Positions 33,679-41,179 of a stretch of DNA of 64,000 nucleotides are shown here, piece after piece. The stretch's first letter is position 1. Each line of letters starts with the position of its first letter. Under the pieces are notes generated by a model. It searched no databases. It was not told the origin of the DNA and saw only the letters and a list, made by a program, of their open reading frames with translations. Source of the DNA: Corynebacterium mustelae (lineage in GTDB: Bacteria > Actinomycetota > Actinomycetes > Mycobacteriales > Mycobacteriaceae); assembly GCF_001020985.1 (NCBI RefSeq), contig NZ_CP011542.1, positions 1,550,001 through 1,614,000 on the forward strand, written 5' to 3'. The translations under genes and the position numbers were made by a program.

Positions 33679-36198
33679 GTGAAAATTAATCCGAAACTCG
33701 AAATCGCCGTTACAGTCTTTCGTAACCTTGGTTGGGATACCGCTGATCGTGCCGAAATGTGTTTCCTGCCGTTAGGAGATAAGGACCACCAAAAGGCGGC
33801 GTTAAGCGGGTTGAAATCAGGTGATCTCACGTACTGGAGCAACGGCGAATTGCGGCCAGTACCGCCACTGGCTGATATCGACCTAACGATGTTTCGCTGT
33901 TTTGCCATTCGGCTTGGGATATCCGCGAACCGCGCTCGAAATATTGTCACGCAATCTGACATGGAAGTGGTCGCAGCAGCTGTGGCCTGTCGGGACGACG
34001 ATTTCGTGCGCTCATTTACCGAAACCGTGTGCAGGAAAACGAACCGTTTCGGCGAGCATAACGCCACATTCTATGGCGAGATTGCTGTCACCGCGATGTG
34101 CGTTAAGGAATTACCGCCGATTGAAAATTTTGAGTATCTCAAAGACTGGGCGGTTTTTGCTGGCCGAAGTTTAGGCGGTGCCACTGAACCCACGTTATTT
34201 CCGCCAGAAGCACAGGACATCCCAGAAGAAATACTCCTGCCAACTGCGATCGAGCACCTTGTGGCGGCGATCGAACACGGAGTTCGGGTATCCGGCCCGC
34301 TCGGTGCCGCGATTACTGGCATTATTGAACGCGGGTTGGTCCCGCCAGAAGGCCTCATCGGCGCTGCGATACGTGCGCTGGAAGCTAGCGTGCGGCCAAG
34401 CGATAGACGACGCTGGATCGAAATACTTACCAACTATCTTGGTTTCGAAGGCGAGACACTTTATCGCCATCGCGTGGATATATATCCGCTGATTGCCACC
34501 AGCGAATCGCTATTTGTCACTACTTTCGGCATACCGCTGCTTGCGAACACCTCGGACAGCGGCTTAACCGATGCTGAGCTTATCGACGTCGCACTAGGTT
34601 GTCTCTATTCATCAACCTTGGCCGCGCAACGTGGCACGGTGCAGGCCTTAAGGCGTCGACAAGCACCAAGCGTTGAGGTTAAAGCCGCACTGGCAGCCCG
34701 GCTTACGGAACTCGCACATTCAACAGACGATAAACTTGCCGACGCGGCGGGCACGCTCCTGAACGAATGGAATATCGAAGAGGAACGGCAACCAGCCGTT
34801 GCTAACTCCGAACCTACTGTGTGTTGCTGGCAACCAACTCCGCCGACATGGTCGCCAGCTCGATTTGAGAAAATCCCAGCAACCATAGAGTCGTTATCAG
34901 ATCTGATTCGAACAATGAGAGGCCGAGCCAGCGAATCGGACTTATATTTCGGGCAGCTTCCCGATGATCTCATAACGGAACAACTCTCGTTAGCCATCTA
35001 CGAGCTGGCTAAAAAATCGCCGACTGACCTTCAATCGTTGACACAGATGGTCGGCATCGAGCCGTGGTCAACCATCATTCGGGACTGGGAACGCGGCAAA
35101 TTAAAAACGAACCTGGGTGTTAAACAATATTCCATTGGTGCCGCTCGACTCGCGGCACTGATGGCAACTGTCGAAGAAGACCTGCCTGCGGTTTTGTCGG
35201 AGCCATCTTATGGTGATCTTTCCATCGATGTAGATGATCTCATTGAGCGAATCCGCTGTTACCAAAAAGCCAACAGGCCCGTACAAGAATCCGATTTGGC
35301 GTTAGCGCTTGCCAGGTTGCGCGAGGTTGCACCTGACGATAACGCCGCGCGGGACAGCTTCATTGCTGAACGCGGAATCCAAGACTTGGACGTAGCCGTG
35401 CGCAGTAATTCTGGTGAAATAGTAGGGATAACCGCAGGCACGATCGTTGCCAAGTATCTTAAAGATCCGTTCACGGAGGAAACCGTGACAAGTAGCAAAG
35501 AGTGGGCGAATGGAAAAACCCCTGCCGTGGTCAGCGCACCGCTATCGCTTCGGCAGAAGCCGAATCGGCTGGTGAAAAACTGTAAGTTCGCGCCGGAACC
35601 GGGCACTTTTCCGACATGGCGGGACGTGACCGCGCGCGGCTTGGTATGGAAGGCGAAAGACTTGGGTGCGGCTGCGATATTGGCTGAGCAATTTGCGCGG
35701 TCATCTGAACCGCTGAGCCCTAGTACTGCGATAAACCTGCTCGGCTTGCTGCGGCCTGCCGCGCACCCCGCATCGGCGCGGGTAGCGGCGGCAGTCGATA
35801 CCGCCTGGCACCGGGGACTGTTGCTACCAGGCGTTCCGGATTTCACGGCGCTGGATTGGGCGGAGCAGAAAACCCATCTCGCGTTGTTTGCTGCGGGGTT
35901 AGCAGGCTGTGCCGAAACCGGCATGTTGGCGCTGGTGTGGCCCGTGCTTGACGACGCCTTAAGCTATGCGGTCACACAGGCATCCGTGCCTAGCGGTACT
36001 GCAGAAATAGCGGAGGTCATGGCGCATTTTGCCCCCGATGTGCGAAGCGCGGTGGTACAAAAGATTGCACCACCGGAGTCGCTACTCGTACCAGGCCTGC
36101 GCGAATTAGCCACACGGAGCGGAAACAGTAAAGCCGTGAAATGGGCGAAAGCTGCGGTCGCGGAGCTTGACGCTGCCTGCGAACCGAAGCGGGATTAG
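33679..36198 (+). CDS. Array paralogue 6, lacking the C-terminal module (839 aa)
   Basis: GTG start with GAAAG upstream. The N-terminal module has FRNLGWDTADRAEMCFLPLGDKDHQ. The central module opens CCWQPTPPTWSPARFEKIP (about 382), with LPAVLSEPSYGDLSIDVDDLIERI, SDLALALARLRE, RGLLLPGVPDFTALDW and LALVWPVLDDALSYA, then SGTAEIAEVMAHFAPDV and VPGLRELATRSGNSKAVKWAKAAV. It stops exactly at the linker that precedes LWxP in full-length paralogues. The end is clean, with no visible remnant of the C-terminal module downstream because the convergent pflA starts to overlap at once (4 bases). The N-terminal third is closest to paralogue 5. Confidence 0.75.
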   Translation: MKINPKLEIAVTVFRNLGWDTADRAEMCFLPLGDKDHQKAALSGLKSGDLTYWSNGELRPVPPLADIDLTMFRCFAIRLGISANRARNIVTQSDMEVVAAAVACRDDDFVRSFTETVCRKTNRFGEHNATFYGEIAVTAMCVKELPPIENFEYLKDWAVFAGRSLGGATEPTLFPPEAQDIPEEILLPTAIEHLVAAIEHGVRVSGPLGAAITGIIERGLVPPEGLIGAAIRALEASVRPSDRRRWIEILTNYLGFEGETLYRHRVDIYPLIATSESLFVTTFGIPLLANTSDSGLTDAELIDVALGCLYSSTLAAQRGTVQALRRRQAPSVEVKAALAARLTELAHSTDDKLADAAGTLLNEWNIEEERQPAVANSEPTVCCWQPTPPTWSPARFEKIPATIESLSDLIRTMRGRASESDLYFGQLPDDLITEQLSLAIYELAKKSPTDLQSLTQMVGIEPWSTIIRDWERGKLKTNLGVKQYSIGAARLAALMATVEEDLPAVLSEPSYGDLSIDVDDLIERIRCYQKANRPVQESDLALALARLREVAPDDNAARDSFIAERGIQDLDVAVRSNSGEIVGITAGTIVAKYLKDPFTEETVTSSKEWANGKTPAVVSAPLSLRQKPNRLVKNCKFAPEPGTFPTWRDVTARGLVWKAKDLGAAAILAEQFARSSEPLSPSTAINLLGLLRPAAHPASARVAAAVDTAWHRGLLLPGVPDFTALDWAEQKTHLALFAAGLAGCAETGMLALVWPVLDDALSYAVTQASVPSGTAEIAEVMAHFAPDVRSAVVQKIAPPESLLVPGLRELATRSGNSKAVKWAKAAVAELDAACEPKRD

Positions 36199-37067
36199 TA
36201 AACGGTGAAACCCGCGTTAGCAAAAACGGCGCGAGTGCGCGCAACCGACTCGGCGGTGGGAGGGGCCACGTTTTCCAGGTTGTAGTGTATCCCCAATTGC
36301 TGCCACTTATCTTGGCCCATGTTGTGGAAGGGGAGCACCTCAATACGCTCGACACTTTCTTTCCACCGGGAGACGATATCGCACACCGCCTGGATATTTT
36401 CTTTCGAATCGGTTAGCCCGGGAACTAGGACAAACCGCACCCAAACCTTCTTACCCAGCGCATGAAGACGATCACCGAAATCAATCGTGGGTTGTAACTC
36501 TTGGCCAGTTACCTCTTTATACGTTTCCGGGATACCTGATTTAACGTCAAGCAAAACCAGATCAATTTTATCCAAATCGGTGTCAGACAAATGTGCCCCG
36601 AGGAAACCAGAAGTGTCGATTGTGGTATGAACTCCCGCATTATGAACAGCGTTTAGGATTTTTCGGGTGAATGCAATCTGAAACAGCGGTTCGCCGCCTG
36701 AGATGGTTAAACCGCCGCCGGAAGCCTGGAAAACCCGCTTATAGCGGAGGATTTTAGCGATGATATCCTCCACCTTTTCAATCGTGCCTTCCTTCATGGT
36801 CATGGTGTCAGGGTTGTGGCAGTATTGGCAACGCAGCGGACAACCGGAGAGAAACAATGTCATCCGAGTGCCGGGCCCATCAACTGCGGTGACGAGTTCC
36901 CAGGAATGAACCAGACCGATGTCGCCGGTACGGCGGGCGTCGAAAAGCTCTGGCCTACTAAGCTCCACTGCGATATCCGTGCCGTGGCCAAGGCCGCTTG
37001 CCGTGCCCCGCAATCGTGGCCCACTACTCGGTGCCACTGTAACTGATGCATTAACACCATCAACCAT
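36195..37067 (-). CDS. pflA: Pyruvate formate-lyase activating enzyme
   Basis: A radical SAM protein of 290 residues. The [4Fe-4S] ligands are Cys76, Cys80 and Cys83 in SGCPLRCQYCHNPDT, followed by GGGLTISGGEPLFQ for SAM binding and LDVKSGIPETY and VRFVLVPGLTD. It generates the glycyl radical on PFL under anaerobic conditions. It has about 45 extra N-terminal residues compared with typical PflA; a GTG at about residue 34 (in VELSRPELFDARR) could be the real start. It is the last gene of a minus-strand operon with the split PFL, and its stop overlaps that of the convergent paralogue by a few bases. One GCTTTTCGACG copy is at 36939-36947. Confidence 0.92.
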   Translation of the reverse strand: MVDGVNASVTVAPSSGPRLRGTASGLGHGTDIAVELSRPELFDARRTGDIGLVHSWELVTAVDGPGTRMTLFLSGCPLRCQYCHNPDTMTMKEGTIEKVEDIIAKILRYKRVFQASGGGLTISGGEPLFQIAFTRKILNAVHNAGVHTTIDTSGFLGAHLSDTDLDKIDLVLLDVKSGIPETYKEVTGQELQPTIDFGDRLHALGKKVWVRFVLVPGLTDSKENIQAVCDIVSRWKESVERIEVLPFHNMGQDKWQQLGIHYNLENVAPPTAESVARTRAVFANAGFTVY

Positions 37068-37182
37068 GAAACTTACCTCATATACTGCTTAGCGCTTAGA
37101 GCATACGGCCAGGGTGCCTTCTTAAAATGCACTATCCGTGTATCAAGAAAGCACCCCAATGGACTTCAGTCTGCAATAAACT

Positions 37183-37434
37183 TTAAGCGCCGTAGTGGAA
37201 CGTACGGGAAATAACGTCTTTTTGCTGTTCCTTGGTGAGTTTGACAAAGTTAACGGCGTAACCAGAAACCCGAACCGTTAGATTCGGATAGTTTTCTGGG
37301 TGCTCCATGGCGTCTTCCAAAGTACCCCGATCAAGAACATTGATATTGGCGTGGTACAAGCCAGAACCCGCATTGTGCTCCGAACGGGCGGCTTTCATAT
37401 CGGCGAGGCGTTCGTCAAAAGTCTTTGTGGACAT
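37183..37434 (-). CDS. Separate glycyl-radical domain of pyruvate formate-lyase (GrcA-like)
   Basis: 83 residues that correspond to the C-terminal domain of full-length Pfl[33 protein letters not shown] contains the glycyl radical site (Gly58 in RVSGYA), and [16 protein letters not shown] is the normal PFL terminus. The upstream gene encodes the remainder of PFL but ends before this domain, so the two polypeptides together make up the enzyme. In E. coli a related 127-residue protein (GrcA/YfiD) repairs oxygen-damaged PFL, but there it is an addition to an intact PflB. Here it appears obligatory. It is in an operon between pflB and pflA. Confidence 0.85.
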   Translation of the reverse strand: MSTKTFDERLADMKAARSEHNAGSGLYHANINVLDRGTLEDAMEHPENYPNLTVRVSGYAVNFVKLTKEQQKDVISRTFHYGA

Positions 37435-37503
37435 TGGGTAGTTTTCTCCTTATGTGTAGTGGATTGAAATTTTGGCAAAAGGACGGCTGGCGGCTGCACA
37501 ACA

Positions 37504-37542
37504 AGGTTGCTTCACCCGTTTTTCAAAGGTGGGGAAGCACCT
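37504..37542 (-). repeat. Imperfect hairpin between pflB and the glycyl-radical gene
   Basis: On the minus strand AGGTGCTTC (37542-37534) can pair with GAAGCAACCT (37513-37504) with one bulged base. It lies in the 129-base gap between the two PFL genes and could set their relative expression or mRNA stability. There is no T-run. Confidence 0.4.
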
Positions 37543-37563
37543 CGTGCAAGCGATCACCGCAGA

Positions 37564-39654
37564 TCATTGGCTAACTGAGCAGCAGTTTGGATCATCCATG
37601 ATGAAACCAGCATCCAAAATTCCGACGAGATTGCCAATCTGCTCAGTCTTGGTGCGACCCAAACCGGATGGGGTAATGGTGTTTGTCAGCGAGATACCAT
37701 CAAGGGCATCTTCATAGTCAAGTTTGCCCACCGACAACATTGAGGCGAGCATTCCGTGGGAATCCAAACCGTTTTCTGGGTTTGCGCCCGGGGCGAATGG
37801 GGTGCCAGCTTCGTGACCAGATGGGAACGCACCGGTTGCTTTGCCATACACGACGTTTGATGTGATAGTCAGAACTGACTGGGTCGGAATCGCATCCCGG
37901 TACATGGGGATTTCCTTGATCTTACTCATGATCGTGTGCACAATAGTCGCGGCGATGTCGTCCGCTCTATCGTCGTCATTGCCGTAAACCGGGAAATCAC
38001 CTTCGGTGACGTAATCGACAACCAGGCCAGTTTCGTCCCGCACCGGGGTAACTTTCGCGTATTTGATTGCGGAAAGAGAGTCGGCCACGATGGAAAGCCC
38101 GGCAATGCCGCAGCCCATGGTGCGCACGATTTCGGAATCGTGGAGTGCCATTTCGATGGATTCGTAGGCGTAACGATCATGGCAATAGTGGATGATATTC
38201 AGCGCCTCAACATAGGTACCGACTACCCAATCCAGCATGTCTTCGTATTTCTGCCACACTTCATCGAAATCTAATGGCCCGTCGCCGGAAATAGGATCGT
38301 AGCCGTCAACTATCTGCTTGCCCGAGACCTCGTCGCGTCCACCATTGATTGCATAGAGCAAGGATTTTGCGGCATTGACGCGGGCGCCGAAAAATTGCAT
38401 CTGCTTGCCCACCGCCATAGGGGATACGCAGCACGCGATTGCCGCATCGTCACCCCACCGGTCACGAATCTGTTCGTCTGATTCGTACTGGATAGAGGAT
38501 GTTTCAATGGAGATAGCAGCGCAGAAATCTTTGTAGCCTTGCGGCAGTGCTGGGTCCCAGAAGATGGTGATATTCGGTTCTGGTGCAGGTCCTAGGTTCC
38601 GTAGCGTCTGGAGCAAACGGAAGCTGGTTTTGGTAACCATGGAACGGCCATCAGTACCGAAACCGGCATCGGACCAGGTTGCCCAATAAGGATCACCGGA
38701 GAAGATTTGGTCGTAGTCGATGGTGCGTAGGAACCTGACGATGCGTAGCTTTATGACCAACGCATCGATCATTTCCTGAGCATCTGTTTCAGTGATTCGA
38801 CCTGCATTGAGATCGCGTTCAAAATAGATATCGAGGAATGCGGATAGCCGACCGATAGACATCGCCGCGCCGTCTTGGCTTTTTACAGATGCCAGGTATG
38901 CGAAGTAGGTCCATTGCACAGCTTCTTGTGCAGTTCGTGCCGGCTGGGAAATGTCGAAGCCGTAGGCTTGTGCCATTGTTTTCAGCTTCTTTAGCGCTTT
39001 GATCTGTTCGGCGTGTTCTTCCCTAAACCGTGCCCAGTGTTCGGTAAAAGGCTTGTCTGCGACGCTATCTTTAGCGGCTTCCTTTTCTTTAATAAGGAAG
39101 TCGACACCGTATAGGGCTACACGACGGTAGTCGCCAATGATACGTCCTCGCCCGTAGGCATCTGGGAGACCAGTGACGATATGTGCGGAGCGAGCGGCCC
39201 GAATTCGCGGGGTGTAGATGTCAAATACGGCTTCATTGTGGGTTTTGCGGTATTTGGTGAAGATTTCCTTGACGTGGGGGTTTGGTTCTAATCCGGCTTC
39301 TTTGATCGCCGTTTCCACCATGCGCCATCCGCCATTAGGCATCATTGCGCGCTTGAGTGGGGTGTCGGTTTGTAGCCCGACAATCACATCATCATCGGTG
39401 CTGATGTACCCGGCTGGGAATGCATCAATATCGGCTGGAGTTGTAGTGTCCACGTCGTACACGCGGCGTTCGCGTTCTACTGCGAGGAAGTTTTCTTCTA
39501 AGTGGTTCCAGACCCGAAGCGTCTTTTCGGTGGGGCCTGCTAAAAACGACTCGTCTCCGTTAAATGGTGTGTAGTTGAGTTGGATAAAGTCGCGGACATC
39601 GATGGTTTCTTGCCAGTTACCTGGGGTAAAACCCTCCCAAGCAGTGGTGCTCAC
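37564..39654 (-). CDS. pflB: Pyruvate formate-lyase catalytic part, without glycyl-radical domain
   Basis: A 696-residue formate C-acetyltransferase that converts pyruvate and CoA to acetyl-CoA and formate. The active-site pair Cys408-Cys409 is in AIACCVSPMAVG. The PFL body (GRGRIIGDYRRVALYG, DGAAMSIGR, GCGIAGLSIVADSLSA, SVLTITSNVVYGKATG) is complete. The protein ends at GNLVGILDAGFIMDDPNCCSVSQ, about 60 residues before the normal end of E. coli PflB (759 aa), and lacks the RVSGYA glycine, which is in the next gene. A GTG start is preceded by AAGAAAGG at a longish distance. The extra CC near the C-terminus is notable. It is expressed from a promoter in the 520-base upstream gap. Confidence 0.92.
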   Translation of the reverse strand: MSTTAWEGFTPGNWQETIDVRDFIQLNYTPFNGDESFLAGPTEKTLRVWNHLEENFLAVERERRVYDVDTTTPADIDAFPAGYISTDDDVIVGLQTDTPLKRAMMPNGGWRMVETAIKEAGLEPNPHVKEIFTKYRKTHNEAVFDIYTPRIRAARSAHIVTGLPDAYGRGRIIGDYRRVALYGVDFLIKEKEAAKDSVADKPFTEHWARFREEHAEQIKALKKLKTMAQAYGFDISQPARTAQEAVQWTYFAYLASVKSQDGAAMSIGRLSAFLDIYFERDLNAGRITETDAQEMIDALVIKLRIVRFLRTIDYDQIFSGDPYWATWSDAGFGTDGRSMVTKTSFRLLQTLRNLGPAPEPNITIFWDPALPQGYKDFCAAISIETSSIQYESDEQIRDRWGDDAAIACCVSPMAVGKQMQFFGARVNAAKSLLYAINGGRDEVSGKQIVDGYDPISGDGPLDFDEVWQKYEDMLDWVVGTYVEALNIIHYCHDRYAYESIEMALHDSEIVRTMGCGIAGLSIVADSLSAIKYAKVTPVRDETGLVVDYVTEGDFPVYGNDDDRADDIAATIVHTIMSKIKEIPMYRDAIPTQSVLTITSNVVYGKATGAFPSGHEAGTPFAPGANPENGLDSHGMLASMLSVGKLDYEDALDGISLTNTITPSGLGRTKTEQIGNLVGILDAGFIMDDPNCCSVSQ

Positions 39655-40176
39655 GATAATAGTTCTACCTTTCTTAAGGAAAAGTACGCATGTTCTCTAA
39701 TCAGCGATTGTGGGGCCTGCGGTCGTTCGTGCTTACCCTTGACTACACTTTTCGACGCCCCAAGTTTTCCAATTGCCACACCTTGTCAAGCCTTCTCGTT
39801 CGCTGTTGGCTACGAACTCAAACTTTGATGTGGTTGCGTCGCGCTTTAAAGCACCTGCATAACCGTGAGATTCGTTTTCAAGAATACACCCAATAACACT
39901 TAAAACAACATTTTCCACAGATTTGTCTGATGTCTAGTGCGGGAGGGAAAATTGTGTAATTAGCTAGCATAGCTGCATAAAGTTTTCAAACTGCCTTGCT
40001 ATTGGCATTTTTTACCCATGTTTAGATTTGTGGCTTTTGTTCTACAATGTCCGATTGGAGGGGGTATTCGGGGGTTGCGGTTAGGTTGCATCGGTTAGAA
40101 GCCCTAAATTATGTCGCCGCGGTTTCTTTAACGTGAACAGAGTGGGTGCAAAGGTTGTCTTTTGAGCAATGCCCAG
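39655..40176. other. Upstream region of the pfl operon, no gene
   Basis: About 520 bases between the pfl operon and the end of the convergent-facing methyltransferase gene (both minus strand). It should carry the pfl promoter and any anaerobic control sites. The sequence TTGACA on the minus strand (about 39788-39783) is a possible -35, but I see no well-placed -10. One exact repeated word ACTTTTCGACGCC lies at 39747-39759. No supported coding region; the short open frames here lack family features. Confidence 0.45.
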
Positions 40177-41010
40177 TCATCGTCGATTCGGGAGTAACTC
40201 GGCAAGGAAAATTGCGGTGCCTGGAAATATCTTGCCTCGAAGTGGTGACCACTGTCCCCAGATTTCGGTGAGATCATCGGGCCACTTGGGCTCTAAGACG
40301 TCGACAAGCTGAAACCCAGCCGCCGTCAACGCCCGTACATGGTCGCCGAAGCTGTGGTGATATTCGATATATGTTAATTCACCAGATTCTGAGTCCATCT
40401 CGTGGTAGTTGTCCTCGAAATAAGAGACCGCCGCGAGTAACCCGGCTTCGCCTGGGTCGTCGAGAAACACCCAGCGCATGGGATGGTTGGTGGCATAGAT
40501 GAATCGACCACCAGGCCGTAAGCACCGTGCAACCGCGGTGAATAAGGAGGCGAGATTAGCGATGAACGGGATCGCGCCGAAAACGGAGAATACCTGATCG
40601 AACGAAGTGTCGGCGAAAGGTAAAAGGGTGGCGTCGGCCTGAATTAGGTGGAGGTTCGTTGGTTGATTGCGCTTTTCGACGTCTGGGGCTGCCCGAAGCA
40701 TGTTCACGGAGATATCAAAAGCGAAGATATCAGCAGTGGCGAACTGGTGAGCTAGCCACCTAGCGCATGGCGCTGAACCGCATCCGATTTCTAGAATGCG
40801 TTGGTTAGCAACGTCGCCGAGTAACCGTGCATGTTCTTCGTTGAGCATTTCTGGGCACCAATAAAACCCAGATAGATAGTTTTTGTGTCGGTCATGGTAA
40901 TCGAGCGCGTCGGCGTTCCAATGCGTTTGTTGGGCGCGTGCAGTTTCAGCTGCGGAAAAGTTCGTTGATTCTAGTTCCACAATGGGGGATTCTATTTGCT
41001 CTAGCTGCAT
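40177..41010 (-). CDS. Class I SAM-dependent methyltransferase
   Basis: A 277-residue Methyltransf_11 type enzyme. The SAM-binding loop is ILEIGCGSAPCARWLAHQF (about 72-90), followed by an acidic strand end, DISVNML, the DATLLPFADTSFDQVFSVFGAIPF motif and a LRPGGRFIYATNHPMRWVF strand. The substrate is unknown. It lies just upstream of rpsA on the opposite strand, a conserved position for a methyltransferase in related genomes as far as I recall. One copy of the repeated word (40672-40680) encodes DVEKR. Confidence 0.85.
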   Translation of the reverse strand: MQLEQIESPIVELESTNFSAAETARAQQTHWNADALDYHDRHKNYLSGFYWCPEMLNEEHARLLGDVANQRILEIGCGSAPCARWLAHQFATADIFAFDISVNMLRAAPDVEKRNQPTNLHLIQADATLLPFADTSFDQVFSVFGAIPFIANLASLFTAVARCLRPGGRFIYATNHPMRWVFLDDPGEAGLLAAVSYFEDNYHEMDSESGELTYIEYHHSFGDHVRALTAAGFQLVDVLEPKWPDDLTEIWGQWSPLRGKIFPGTAIFLAELLPNRR

Positions 41011-41096
41011 AAATGGGGTAATGTTTCACGAGCGTGTCTGGGTTTTGAGTGCGTATCGTTTTAGTAGGAGAGCGATGAACGCGCTGAAAGCGGGAT

Positions 41097-41123
41097 CATT
41101 ATGGCCGCTGAGCAGCCATAATG
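41097..41123 (+). promoter_or_regulatory. Perfect hairpin in the rpsA leader
   Basis: CATTATGGC (41097-41105), a nine-base loop and GCCATAATG (41115-41123) lie 57 bases upstream of the rpsA ATG. Ribosomal protein S1 controls its own synthesis through leader structures in other bacteria. This hairpin is a candidate for such a role; no homology is established. Confidence 0.5.
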
Positions 41124-41179
41124 AGAGAGGCGCATAACTGTCCACCAACGATTCCTACATATTTCGGAGCACTTAACAT

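Noticed and set aside
39580..39896. Short plus-strand open frames upstream of pflB
   Set aside because: They overlap the start of pflB or the promoter region, have no ribosome site and no family features.
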